Assembly: GCF_900112225.1 (NCBI RefSeq)
Contig: NZ_FOLD01000001.1
Span: forward strand, 310,001 to 374,000
DNA: 64,000 nt
DNA from: Massilia yuzhufengensis
GTDB taxonomy: Bacteria; Pseudomonadota; Gammaproteobacteria; Burkholderiales; Burkholderiaceae_D
Direction of reading: 5' to 3'
Each line of letters opens with the position of its first letter. Within the stretch, counting starts at the first letter, position 1. The notes beneath the pieces were generated by a model, which had not been told where the DNA came from, did no database searches, and worked only from the letters and a program-made list of their open reading frames with translations. Position numbers and translations under genes: made by a program. Shown here in pieces: positions 33,420 through 42,108 of the stretch.

Positions 33420-34472
33420 TTACAAACGCTTGCCGCTGGCCGGATCGAACAGCGACACCCGCGCCATGTCGATGTCGAAGCGCACCGCCTGGCCAGCCGC
33501 CAGCGGCCGCGGGTCATGCACGATGCAGGACAGCGGATGGCCGCCGCAATCGAGCCACGCGACCTGGTGGTTCCCCATCGGCTCGACCAGGGTCACCGTC
33601 GCCTGCAGCGAGCCGCTCGGGGCCAGGTGGATATCCTCCGGGCGCACCGCCAGCGTCACCGCGCCCGGCGTGGCCGCGTGGCCGGGCGGCAGGTTGGCGA
33701 CCAGGGGGCCGGCGCCGAAGCGCTGCTGCGCATCGACTTCGCCGTCAATGAAATTCATCGACGGCGAACCGAGGAAGCCGGCCACGAAGCGGTTGGCCGG
33801 GCGTTCATAGACTTCGCTCGGGGTGCCGATCTGCTGGATGCTCCCGCCCTGCATCACGACGATGCGGGTGGCCAGGGTCATCGCCTCGGCCTGGTCGTGG
33901 GTCACGTAGATCATGGTCGAACCGAGCGCGCCGTGCAGCAGCTTGAGCTCGCGGCGCAGTTCCGCGCGCAGCTTGGCGTCGAGGTTCGACAGCGGCTCGT
34001 CGAACAGGTAGACCCCCGCTTCGCGCACCAGCGCGCGCCCGATCGCCACGCGCTGGCGCTGGCCACCGGAGAGCTGGGCCGGCTTGCGCTCGAGCAGCGC
34101 TTCGAGCTGCAGCATCTCGGCCGCGCGCTGCACGCGGCGCTTGACCTCGGCCTTGGGCGCGCCCGAGATGCGCAAGCCGAAGGACATGTTCTTTTCCACC
34201 GTCATGGTCGGGTACAGCGCATACGACTGGAACACCATGCCGATCCCGCGCTCGCTCGGGTCGGCATGGCTCATGTCGATGCCGCCGATCTCGATGCTGC
34301 CGGCGGCCAGGTCGATCAGGCCGGCGATGCTGTGCAAGAGGGTCGACTTGCCGCAGCCGGAAGGGCCGAGCAGCACCAGGAATTCGCCCGGTTCGACCTG
34401 CAGGTCGAGGTCGCGTACGACCGCATTGCTGCCGCGGGTGATGCACAGTTTGCGCAGGTGGACGTTGGACAT
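33420..34472 (-). CDS. Sugar ABC transporter ATP-binding protein (UgpC/MsmK/MalK type)
   Basis: A 350-residue ATPase with Walker A GPSGCGKST, signature LSGGQRQRVAIGRALV, Walker B LFDEPLSNLD and a C-terminal TOBE/regulatory domain. It energises import by the two permeases encoded just upstream in the same operon. The gap to the MalG-like gene is seven bases. Confidence 0.93.
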   Translation of the reverse strand: MSNVHLRKLCITRGSNAVVRDLDLQVEPGEFLVLLGPSGCGKSTLLHSIAGLIDLAAGSIEIGGIDMSHADPSERGIGMVFQSYALYPTMTVEKNMSFGLRISGAPKAEVKRRVQRAAEMLQLEALLERKPAQLSGGQRQRVAIGRALVREAGVYLFDEPLSNLDAKLRAELRRELKLLHGALGSTMIYVTHDQAEAMTLATRIVVMQGGSIQQIGTPSEVYERPANRFVAGFLGSPSMNFIDGEVDAQQRFGAGPLVANLPPGHAATPGAVTLAVRPEDIHLAPSGSLQATVTLVEPMGNHQVAWLDCGGHPLSCIVHDPRPLAAGQAVRFDIDMARVSLFDPASGKRL

Positions 34473-34479
34473 GGACTGG

Positions 34480-35379
34480 TTAACCTTTGACTGCGCCGGC
34501 CGCGATACCGCGCACGAACCAGCGTCCCGAGATGAAGTAGATCGCCAGCGGAACCGCCGCGGTCAGGATGGTCGCGGCCATGTTGACGTTGTACAGGCGC
34601 GTGCCGGTGGTGGTATTGATCACGTTATTGAGCTGCACCGTCATCGGCGCATGCTCGCGGCCCGCGAACACCAGGCCCAGGATGTAGTCGTTCCAGACGC
34701 CCGTCACCTGCATGATGGCGGCCACCACGATGATCGGCAGCGACATCGGCAGCATCACCTGGAGGAAGATGCGCCAGAAACCGCCGCCGTCGATGCGCGC
34801 GGCCTGGAACAGCTCCTGCGGCACCGCCGCATAGTAATTCCGGAACAGCAGGGTCATGATCGGCATGCCGAAGATGACGTGCACCAGCACGATCGCCGGC
34901 AGCGAGCCGAATATGCCGGCGCGCGCCATCATCCACACCAGCGGGTAGATCATGACCTGCACCGGGATGAAGGCGCCGGCCAGCAGCACGCCGAACAGCA
35001 TGTTCGCCCCGCGCGGGCGCCAGAACGACAGCGCATAGCCGTTGATGGCCCCCAGCAGGATCGGGATGATCGTGCTCGGCACCGTGATCGCCACCGAGTT
35101 CCAGAAGCCGCCGCTGACCTGGGCCCAGGCGTCCTGCCACGGCGCGATGGTGGCCAACGCGGGCAGGGCGAACACGTTGCCGCTTCGGATCTCGTCCATC
35201 GACTTGAAGGAGGTGATGATCATGACGTACAGCGGCAGCAGGAAGTACAGCGCGGCGCTGAACAGGAAGGCATACACGCCCAGGCGCGCAGGAGACAAGC
35301 GCTTGCGGCGCGCGCGCGGCGTGGCAGGAGCGGAGTCGAACGCCATGGCGGGGGCAGCGGGCAGGGTGGTGTCGCTCAT
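34480..35379 (-). CDS. Carbohydrate ABC transporter permease, MalG-like
   Basis: A 299-residue inner-membrane permease with about six spans and the EAA loop YYAAVPQELFQAARIDGGGFWRIFLQVMLP. The ATG at 35379 overlaps the stop of the MalF-like gene by four bases. The frame stays open upstream, but that part is the shadow of the partner permease. Confidence 0.92.
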   Translation of the reverse strand: MSDTTLPAAPAMAFDSAPATPRARRKRLSPARLGVYAFLFSAALYFLLPLYVMIITSFKSMDEIRSGNVFALPALATIAPWQDAWAQVSGGFWNSVAITVPSTIIPILLGAINGYALSFWRPRGANMLFGVLLAGAFIPVQVMIYPLVWMMARAGIFGSLPAIVLVHVIFGMPIMTLLFRNYYAAVPQELFQAARIDGGGFWRIFLQVMLPMSLPIIVVAAIMQVTGVWNDYILGLVFAGREHAPMTVQLNNVINTTTGTRLYNVNMAATILTAAVPLAIYFISGRWFVRGIAAGAVKG

Positions 35380-36248
35380 GCGCGTGCCTTCCTGCTGCGG
35401 GCGTAGGCATAGGGCGCCAGCAACGCCAGCACGGGAATGAGCAGGGTCACCGCGCCGGCCGAGGCCAGCGCGATGTTCGAGCGCAGGAACAGGTGGTCCA
35501 TGATGAACTTGGCCGGCACCTCGCTGGCCGTGCCCGGCCCGCCGCCGGTCATGGCGACCACCGCGTCGTACAGCTTGACCACCGCGGTGCACAGCAGCAG
35601 GAACACGGTGGCGACGGTCGGGCCCAGCATCGGCAGCACGATCTGCAGGTACACGCGCCAGGCCGGGATGCCGTCCAGGCGCGCCGCCTTGTAGATTTCC
35701 GGGTCCACCCCGCGCAGGCCGGCCAGCATCATCGCCATCACCAGGCCCGAGGCCTGCCACACGGCGGCGATCACGATGGTGTAGATCACCATCTCCTGGT
35801 CGACCAGCCAGTCGAAGCGGAAGTCGGTCAAGCCGAGCCGCTGCACCGCCCCTTCGATGCCGGCGCCGGGCGCCAGCATCCACTGCCATACCAGGCCGGT
35901 GGCGATGAAGGACATCGCATACGGATACAGGAACACCGTGCGGAGAAAACCCTCGCCGCGCACGTCCTGGTCGATGAATGCGGCCAGCAGGAAGCCCAGC
36001 ACCATGCAGGCGACGATGAACAGCGCGCCATACAGGGCCAGGTTGTTCAGCGAGATCAGCCAGCGCTCGTTGTCGAACAGGCGCGCATACTGGGCGAAGC
36101 CGATGAAGTTATCGGACGAGAAGGTGCGCGAGCTGGTAAGCGAGGTGCGCACGGTCCACAGCGCGGCGCCGATGTAGGCGACCAGCACCGTCAGCGCCAT
36201 CGGCAGCAGGGCGATGTGCGGGGTGAGCTTGTTGGCGCGGGCGAGCAT
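35376..36248 (-). CDS. Carbohydrate ABC transporter permease, MalF-like
   Basis: A 290-residue inner-membrane permease with an N-terminal span, then about five more and the EAA loop around LRGVDPEIYKAARLDGIPAWRVYLQIVLP. It starts directly after the binding-protein gene (one base between stop and start) and overlaps the MalG-like gene. Confidence 0.92.
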   Translation of the reverse strand: MLARANKLTPHIALLPMALTVLVAYIGAALWTVRTSLTSSRTFSSDNFIGFAQYARLFDNERWLISLNNLALYGALFIVACMVLGFLLAAFIDQDVRGEGFLRTVFLYPYAMSFIATGLVWQWMLAPGAGIEGAVQRLGLTDFRFDWLVDQEMVIYTIVIAAVWQASGLVMAMMLAGLRGVDPEIYKAARLDGIPAWRVYLQIVLPMLGPTVATVFLLLCTAVVKLYDAVVAMTGGGPGTASEVPAKFIMDHLFLRSNIALASAGAVTLLIPVLALLAPYAYARSRKARA

Positions 36249-36249
36249 G

Positions 36250-37506
36250 TCAGTATTTGAGGGCGTTGGCGATGCTGCGCTGGGCCTTCTCGGCCGGCAT
36301 ATTCGTGTTCCAGTAGGCGGTCAGCACATCCTGCATGGCGCCGTTCTGGTCCGGCGTGAGGTAGACCTCGGTGACGCCGGCCTGGCGCGCGCGGTCCTTC
36401 ATGATCTCGATGCCCTTCTGCGCGCACAGGTCCAGTTCCGCCGCGTTCACATCCGTACGCACGGGAATCGACCCTTTCAGCTTGCTGAAGCCCACCTGCA
36501 GCCCGGGTTGCGAGACCACGTTGGCGAGCAGGTTCTGCGCCTTCACCGCCTGGGCGTCGTCGGTGCGCGGGAAGACGAACACGTCGCCCTGGATCAGGTA
36601 GGGCGTGCCCGGCCCCAGGCCCGCCATGCAGCCGTAGTGGCGGCCCGCGACCTGGCGCGCATTGGTGAACTCGCCCTTGGCCCAGTCGCCCATCACCTGG
36701 AAGCCGGCGCGGCCGCTGATGACCAGGGCGGTGGCGTCATTCCAGTTGCGGCCCGGCGCGCCCGCATCCACGTAGGCCTTCAGGCGCTTGAAGGTGAGCA
36801 GCACCTTGCGGAAGGCGGGCGAGAGCAGGGTCGCCTGGTCGCGGTCGCGCATCGATTTCAGGTACAGCTCCTTGCCGCCCATATTGGCCAGGATGGCCGA
36901 GAACAGCACGGTTTCCTGCCAGGCCTGGCCGCCGTGGGCCAGGGGGATGATGCCGGCCGCCTTGAGCTTGTCGAGCGCGGCGAAGAATTCGGCCATGCTC
37001 TCCGGCTCCTTCGCAATGCCGGCCTTCCGGAAGGCGGACTTCGAATACCAGAACCAGGTCTGCATGTGGATGTTCAGCGGCACCGCATAGTAATGGCCGT
37101 CGACCTTGATGACGTCGATGATCGGCGCCGGCAGCAGCTGGTCCCAGTTCTGCGCGCGCGCGACGGTATCGACATTATTGAGCATCCCTGCTTCGATCAC
37201 GTCGAGGAACTGCTTGGAGGTGTTGAACTGGGCGGCGGTCGGCGGGTTGCCGCCGACGATGCGGTTGATGGTCACCGCGCGCGACTGGTCGCCGCCGGCA
37301 ATGGCCGTGTCGATCCACACGCCGCCGGCATTGCGGTAGGCCTGGGCCACCTGCTTGACCGCGGCCGACTCGCCGCCCGAGGTCCACCAGTGGATGACCT
37401 CCGCCTTGGGACTGGCGTGGCTTGAGGCCGACGCCGACGCAGCGTGCGCCGAAGCGGCAGCGCACAGCCATGCGCAGGCTGCCGCCAGGGTGCGTACTGT
37501 GAACAT
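36250..37506 (-). CDS. ABC transporter extracellular sugar-binding protein
   Basis: A 418-residue periplasmic protein of family 1, with a signal peptide ending near AAASAHA. The N-terminal VIHWWTSGGESAAVKQVAQAY and aromatic pocket residues are typical of oligosaccharide binders. First gene of the transporter operon. GGAG lies five bases before the ATG. Ligand not determinable here; a beta-gluco-oligosaccharide fits the locus. Confidence 0.92.
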   Translation of the reverse strand: MFTVRTLAAACAWLCAAASAHAASASASSHASPKAEVIHWWTSGGESAAVKQVAQAYRNAGGVWIDTAIAGGDQSRAVTINRIVGGNPPTAAQFNTSKQFLDVIEAGMLNNVDTVARAQNWDQLLPAPIIDVIKVDGHYYAVPLNIHMQTWFWYSKSAFRKAGIAKEPESMAEFFAALDKLKAAGIIPLAHGGQAWQETVLFSAILANMGGKELYLKSMRDRDQATLLSPAFRKVLLTFKRLKAYVDAGAPGRNWNDATALVISGRAGFQVMGDWAKGEFTNARQVAGRHYGCMAGLGPGTPYLIQGDVFVFPRTDDAQAVKAQNLLANVVSQPGLQVGFSKLKGSIPVRTDVNAAELDLCAQKGIEIMKDRARQAGVTEVYLTPDQNGAMQDVLTAYWNTNMPAEKAQRSIANALKY

Positions 37507-37543
37507 CGTGTCTCCGTTTTCGTGCCGTTATTTTTTTGGTAAG

Positions 37544-37559
37544 TTGGAAACGTTACCAA
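37544..37559. promoter_or_regulatory. LacI-type operator upstream of the ABC transporter operon
   Basis: TTGGAAACGTTACCAA, symmetrical at 7 of 8 base pairs with the central CG. It lies just downstream of the predicted -10 of the binding-protein gene. Confidence 0.7.
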
Positions 37560-37571
37560 TGGCTTCGATCG

Positions 37572-37600
37572 ACTATAGCACCGGGTGAAATCTCGGTCAA
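37572..37600 (-). promoter_or_regulatory. Sigma70 promoter of the ABC transporter operon
   Basis: Minus strand: TTGACC (37600-37595), a 17-base spacer and TATAGT (37577-37572), 5 of 6 to consensus in each box. The operator at 37544-37559 begins about 12 bases downstream, over the start site. Confidence 0.75.
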
Positions 37601-37817
37601 ACAAATATTGCGGTCAGGGATTTTGGCACAGTTTCACTACCCTTCAGGCAAGGATTTCTTCGAAGACTGTTTTGCTTAGCCGCAAGCAGCTTGTTCGATG
37701 TCCATGACGATGGTCGAACGCAGGCGGGATTCTGCGCTTTCTCAAGCGTCCGGGCAGGGCGCTTCCTACCATGAAGCGAAGGCTGCCCTAACGGCGGCAT
37801 CACCTGAGGAGGTGGGC

Positions 37818-38324
37818 ATGAACCTGCGCATGAAGAACCGCCTTGCGGAAAACGCGGCGCTGCTGGCGCACCCGAATGTCGCCGCCTTCATGAAGGCCAT
37901 CGCCGTGGCGGAGGGCGGCGGCTACGACTTCAAGTACGGCGCGCTCAAGGGCCGCAGGGAGGACCGCTGGCGCTTCACCGACACCTCCACGCACCCGGGG
38001 CCTGGCATCGACGGCAAGACCACGGCGGCGGGCATGTACCAGATCACCCGGCCCACGTGGCAGCACCATGGCGGCAAGCTGGGGCTGACTGACTTTTCCC
38101 CGCACACCCAGGACTTGATTGCGGTCGAGATCCTGCGCAGCATCGGGGTTATCGAGCTGGTCAAGGCCGGCGACATTGCCGGCGCCATGCCCAGGGCAGC
38201 GCGCACCTGGGCCGCGCTGCCGATGGGGCCGGGGCTGTGCAATCGCTATCCGCCGCAACGCTATGTGCCGTACAACGAATTCGTGTCGGCGTACACGGCG
38301 GCGGGCGGGCAGTTGCTGGCTTGA
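37818..38324 (+). CDS. Phage-type lysozyme/endolysin (lambda R-like, GH104/GH24 fold)
   Basis: A 168-residue protein from the ATG at 37818, which has GAGGAGG at ideal distance. Catalytic Glu32 is in AIAVAEGGGYDF; further family features are TAAGMYQITRPTW and SPHTQDLIAVEIL. There is no signal peptide, as in endolysins that depend on a holin. No other phage genes are nearby. It sits 125 bases from the 3' end of a tRNA gene, which suggests a leftover of an integrated element. Confidence 0.82.
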   Translation: MNLRMKNRLAENAALLAHPNVAAFMKAIAVAEGGGYDFKYGALKGRREDRWRFTDTSTHPGPGIDGKTTAAGMYQITRPTWQHHGGKLGLTDFSPHTQDLIAVEILRSIGVIELVKAGDIAGAMPRAARTWAALPMGPGLCNRYPPQRYVPYNEFVSAYTAAGGQLLA

Positions 38325-38409
38325 CGTGTTTTGGCTGCAGGAGCGGGGGCCCACTGCAAGCTGTCAGGGGCATGGTGCAGCAACAGTGCAGCAATATCCC
38401 AAAACGAAA

Positions 38410-38440
38410 AAGGGTCACAGCGTAAGACGCCGTGACCCTT
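38410..38440 (-). terminator. Terminator of the tRNA-Thr transcript
   Basis: AAGGGTCAC (38410-38418) and GTGACCCTT (38432-38440) form a 9-bp stem. On the minus strand the stem is followed by a T-run (complement of the A-run at 38407-38411). It lies ten bases beyond the tRNA 3' end. Confidence 0.8.
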
Positions 38441-38449
38441 CACAATTAC

Positions 38450-38525
<76 letters not shown>

Positions 38526-38551
38526 GTGATCTTTAGGACAAGAATTATACC

Positions 38552-39034
38552 TTACTTGATCCTGGTCAGCGTTGGGCGACCGCCCTTCTTGGGCGGCTCG
38601 TCGTTGTCATCGGGCGACGTTGCCGCGTCGGCCGGCGCTTCCGCCTGCCGGTCGGGCACTGCCGACAGCGCCGGGGCCGGGGCGTCCACGGATTCTTCCG
38701 CAGCAGGCGCGTCCGCCGCCGTCGCGCCGACTTCGAACGCCATGCCCTGGCCGTTCTCGTTGGCGTAGATCGCCAGCACGTTCTGCACTGGGATGTAGAG
38801 CTCGCGCGAGACGCCGTTGAAGCGGGCGCGGAAGTGGATGGCGTCGTTGTCCATCTTCAGGCCCGAGGTGGCGCCGTAGCTGATGTTCAAGATGATCTCG
38901 CCTTTGCGCACGTATTCCATCGGTACCGAGGTGGTGGCATCGACCTTGACGGCCAGGTAGGGCGTGTAGCCGCTGTCCGTGCACCATTCGTAGATGGCGC
39001 GCAGGAGGTAGGGCTTGGTGGAGATATCTGACAT
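38552..39034 (-). CDS. sspB: ClpXP adaptor SspB
   Basis: A 160-residue protein. The N-terminal ~105 residues are the substrate-binding domain (KPYLLRAIYEWCTDSGYTPYLAV; MEYVRKGEIILNISYGAT), followed by a flexible acidic/Ala-rich linker. The C-terminal KKGGRPTLTRIK is the ClpX-docking peptide. It delivers ssrA-tagged proteins to ClpXP. It follows sspA as in many proteobacteria. Confidence 0.95.
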   Translation of the reverse strand: MSDISTKPYLLRAIYEWCTDSGYTPYLAVKVDATTSVPMEYVRKGEIILNISYGATSGLKMDNDAIHFRARFNGVSRELYIPVQNVLAIYANENGQGMAFEVGATAADAPAAEESVDAPAPALSAVPDRQAEAPADAATSPDDNDEPPKKGGRPTLTRIK

Positions 39035-39164
39035 TGGTTCTGCTTGATAAGTACTAGGCGTCCACGCCAGTTTACCGGATTCGCCGGGGCGCGTCCGGGA
39101 CCGGCGTGTACCGGATCAGTGGTAGCGCGCAGGGACAATGCCCGTCGCGCCACCGAGCGTCGTG

Positions 39165-39776
39165 TTAGCGGCGCATGACCTTTTCGGACGGGGTCAGTGC
39201 TTCGATGTAGGCCGGGCGCGAGAAGATGCGCTCGGCGTACTTCATCAGCGGTGCCGCGGTCTTGGACAGCTCGATGCCGTAGTGGTCCAGGCGCCACAGC
39301 AGCGGGGCGATGGCGACGTCGAGCATCGAGAACTCGTCGCCGAGCATGTACTTGTTCTTCAGGAACAGCGGGGCCAGCGTGGTCAGGCGGTCGCGGATTT
39401 CGGCGCGCGCCTTGTCGTGGCTCTTGTCGTTCGTCTTGTTGCGCTCGCTTTCCAGCACGTGCACGTGGACGAACAGTTCCTTTTCAAAATTGAACAGCAT
39501 CAGGCGGGCACGGGCGCGCATCAGCGGGTCGGCCGGCATCAGCTGCGGATGCGGGAAGCGCTCGTCGATGTACTCGTTGATGATGTTCGATTCGTACAGG
39601 ATCAGTTCGCGCTCGACCAGAATCGGTACCTGGCCGTAGGGGTTCATCGTCGAAATGTCTTCCGGCTTGTTGAACAGGTCGACGTCGCGCACCTCGAAGT
39701 CCATGCCCTTTTCGAACAGGACCAGGCGGCAGCGTTGGGAGAACGGGCACGTGGTGCCGGAGTAGAGAACCATCAT
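39165..39776 (-). CDS. sspA: Stringent starvation protein A (GST-fold RNA polymerase-associated)
   Basis: A 203-residue GST-like protein: thioredoxin-fold start MMVLYSGTTCPFSQRCRLVLFEKGMDFEVRDVD, NPYGQVPILVERELILYESNIINEYIDE and an all-helical C-terminal domain. SspA binds RNA polymerase under starvation and acid stress. A candidate TATAAT lies at 39851-39846, inside the loop of the terminator of the upstream petABC operon. Confidence 0.93.
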   Translation of the reverse strand: MMVLYSGTTCPFSQRCRLVLFEKGMDFEVRDVDLFNKPEDISTMNPYGQVPILVERELILYESNIINEYIDERFPHPQLMPADPLMRARARLMLFNFEKELFVHVHVLESERNKTNDKSHDKARAEIRDRLTTLAPLFLKNKYMLGDEFSMLDVAIAPLLWRLDHYGIELSKTAAPLMKYAERIFSRPAYIEALTPSEKVMRR

Positions 39777-39829
39777 GGTTTATAGTTCCTTAAGAAACAA
39801 AGGGGTGAAGCGCCAAGCGACTCACCCCG

Positions 39830-39865
39830 AAAAATGATTGCCCGTATTATAGCCAACCGGGCAAT
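39830..39865 (-). terminator. Terminator of the petABC operon
   Basis: ATTGCCCG (39837-39844) and CGGGCAAT (39858-39865) form an 8-bp stem, followed on the minus strand by CA and five T. A second stem, GGGGTGA/TCACCCC (39802-39808 with 39822-39828), lies just beyond. The first loop contains TATAAT in minus orientation, a possible sspA -10 box. Confidence 0.7.
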
Positions 39866-39875
39866 GAAAGCGAAT

Positions 39876-40640
39876 TTACTTCACTTCTTTCCAGTACGAC
39901 TCATTCAGGCGCCAGGCCAGGAAGGCGAAAAGGGTGAGGAATAGCAACACAATAACGCCCAACTTCTTGCGCGTGCCTTGCGCTGGCTCAGCCATCCAGC
40001 TCATGTAGGCAACCAGGTCGGCCGTCGCGGTGTCGAACTCCTGCTGCGACATCGTGCCCGGCGACACCTGCTCGAAACCGGCGAACTGGTGGATCGTCTT
40101 GCCGTGCGCGTGCGGGTCAGGCACGTCGGCGAACTTCGCCACGCGCACGCCCTGCTGCTGCCACATCACGTGCGGCATCGCCACGTTCGGCACCACCATG
40201 TTGTTCCAGCCGGTCGGGCGGGTATCGTCCTTGTAGAAGGTGCGCAGGTAGGTGTAGATGTAGTCCGGGCCGCTGCCTGCCGGCGAGGCCTTGGCGCGGG
40301 TCATCACCGACAAATCCGGCGGCACCGCACCGAACCACGCCTTGGCGTCGTCCGGGCGCAGGGCCGTCGTCATCATGCCGCCCACCTTGTCTTGAGAAAA
40401 CAACAGGTTGGTCTTGATCTGCTCTTCGGTCAAGCCCAGGTCGCGCAGGCGGTTGTAGCGCATGCTCGAGGCAGAGTGGCAGTTCAGGCAGTGGTTGACG
40501 AACAGCTTGGCGCCGTTCTGCAGCGACGACATGTCGTGGCGCTCAGGCGCCCGCTCCAGCGGGAAGCCGCCTTCGGCCGCAAAAACCAGCCCCGGCACCA
40601 GCGCCAGGACTGCGATCAGTTTCTTCGCAAAATATTTCAT
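39876..40640 (-). CDS. petC: Ubiquinol-cytochrome c reductase cytochrome c1
   Basis: A 254-residue protein with a signal peptide (VLALVPGLVFA), heme-binding CLNCH at 51-55, axial Met likely in NVAMPHVMW, and a C-terminal membrane anchor (KLGVIVLLFLTLFAFLAWRL). It passes electrons from the Rieske protein to soluble cytochrome c. Third gene of petABC. Confidence 0.95.
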   Translation of the reverse strand: MKYFAKKLIAVLALVPGLVFAAEGGFPLERAPERHDMSSLQNGAKLFVNHCLNCHSASSMRYNRLRDLGLTEEQIKTNLLFSQDKVGGMMTTALRPDDAKAWFGAVPPDLSVMTRAKASPAGSGPDYIYTYLRTFYKDDTRPTGWNNMVVPNVAMPHVMWQQQGVRVAKFADVPDPHAHGKTIHQFAGFEQVSPGTMSQQEFDTATADLVAYMSWMAEPAQGTRKKLGVIVLLFLTLFAFLAWRLNESYWKEVK

Positions 40641-40671
40641 GTGCTTGTCCTTGTGCTTTGTGTTCTGGCGA

Positions 40672-42108
40672 TCAGTGTGGCGTGAAGGTCAGGCGCGTCG
40701 GGACCGGCTTGAACCGGCCCATCGTGCTCCACCACGGCATCAGCAGGAAGAACGCAAAGTACAGCAGGGTCGCCACTTGCGAGATCAGCGTGTAGGCCGG
40801 CGTCGGCAGCTGGGTACCCAGGTAGCCCAGCGCCACGAAGCACAGGCCGAACACGATGTACACATACTTGTGCCAGTCCGGGCGGTAGCGGATCGAGCGC
40901 ACCGGCGAGTGGTCGAGCCACGGCAGGAAGGCGATGATCACCACCGACGAACCGAACAGCACCACGCCCCAGAATTTCGCATCGAGCACCTGTGGCAGCA
41001 TGCCGACCACCAGCACCAGGCCGATGACCGCGACCGCGATCTTGGTCTTGTAGGCCAGGCGCGACTTGAACCAGATGAACACGACGTAGGCGGCGATCGC
41101 GGCCATCAGCACGTACATGAAGTCGGCGGTGGTGGCGCGCAGCACCGAGTAGAACGGCGTGAAGTACCAGGTCGGGGCGATGTGCGGCGGCGTCTTCATC
41201 GAATCGGCCGGCAGGAAGTTGTTGTATTCCAGGAAGTAGCCACCCATCTCAGGCGCGAAGAACACGATTGCCGAGAAAATGAGCAGGAACACCGACACGC
41301 CGAAGAAGTCCTTGGTCGAGTAGTACGGGTGCGACATGATGCCGTCCACCGGGTGGCCGTCCGGGCCCAGGTTGTCCTTGATCTCGATGCCGTCCGGGTT
41401 GTTCGAGCCCACTTCGTGCAGCGCGATCAGGTGGGCGGCGACCAGGCCCAGGATCACCAGCGGCAGCGCGATGACGTGGAAGGCGAAGAAGCGGTTCAGG
41501 GTGGCGTCGGACACCACGTAGTCGCCGCGGATCCACAGCGACAGGTCCGGGCCGATGACGGGAATCGCACCGAACAGGTTGACGATCACCTGGGCGCCCC
41601 AGTACGACATCTGGCCCCATGGCAGCAGGTAGCCAAAGAAGGCTTCGGCCATCAGGCACAGGAAGATCGCGAAACCGAAGATCCAGATCAGCTCGCGCGG
41701 TTTGCGGTAGGAGCCGTACATCAGGCCGCGCGCCATGTGCAGGTAGACCACGATGAAGAACATCGAGGCGCCGGTGGAGTGCATGTAGCGCACCAGCCAG
41801 CCCCACGGCACTTCGCGCATGATGTATTCGACCGAACCGAAGGCCAGGTTGGCGTCCGGCTTGTAGTGCATGGTCAGGAAGATGCCGGTGACGATCTGCA
41901 GCACCAGCACCAGCATGGCCAGCGAGCCGAAGATGTACCAGAAATTGAAATTCTTCGGGGCGTAGTACTTGCCCCACTGGTCGTTCCACAGCTTGGTCAG
42001 CGGGAAGCGGTCGTCGACCCAGGCCAGGGCCTTCTGGCCCACCGGCGCGTTGGCCGGCAGTTGCGTCTCTTTGAAGGGGGCGCCCATGTTATGCCTCGCC
42101 TTTCTCAT
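40672..42108 (-). CDS. petB: Ubiquinol-cytochrome c reductase cytochrome b
   Basis: A 478-residue multi-span protein of the bc1 complex. Heme-ligand regions YLHMARGLMYGSYRKPREL and HVIALPLVILGLVAAHLIALHEVGSNNP are present, as is the quinol-site PEWY-type region as PTWYFTPFYSVLRA. The C-terminal extension is usual for betaproteobacterial PetB. The start lies 20 bases inside the 3' end of petA. Confidence 0.95.
   Translation of the reverse strand: MRKARHNMGAPFKETQLPANAPVGQKALAWVDDRFPLTKLWNDQWGKYYAPKNFNFWYIFGSLAMLVLVLQIVTGIFLTMHYKPDANLAFGSVEYIMREVPWGWLVRYMHSTGASMFFIVVYLHMARGLMYGSYRKPRELIWIFGFAIFLCLMAEAFFGYLLPWGQMSYWGAQVIVNLFGAIPVIGPDLSLWIRGDYVVSDATLNRFFAFHVIALPLVILGLVAAHLIALHEVGSNNPDGIEIKDNLGPDGHPVDGIMSHPYYSTKDFFGVSVFLLIFSAIVFFAPEMGGYFLEYNNFLPADSMKTPPHIAPTWYFTPFYSVLRATTADFMYVLMAAIAAYVVFIWFKSRLAYKTKIAVAVIGLVLVVGMLPQVLDAKFWGVVLFGSSVVIIAFLPWLDHSPVRSIRYRPDWHKYVYIVFGLCFVALGYLGTQLPTPAYTLISQVATLLYFAFFLLMPWWSTMGRFKPVPTRLTFTPH

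Larger units (their letters stand above)
37507..37817. other. 311-base intergenic region between sugar-binding protein and lysozyme genes
   Basis: The left part holds the promoter and operator of the ABC operon. In the right part (about 37620-37810) I see no promoter or terminator; an upstream in-frame ATG at 37698 could extend the lysozyme by 40 residues but has no ribosome site. Confidence 0.6.

Noticed and set aside
32303..33517. Longer LacI protein from an upstream start
   Set aside because: The added residues run antisense into the 3' end of the ABC ATPase gene and precede the helix-turn-helix without family support; GTG at 33331 has a proper ribosome site.
38237..38443. Possible integrase remnant beside the tRNA
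   Set aside because: Short frames on both strands end in or near the tRNA terminator, but none shows a tyrosine recombinase motif.
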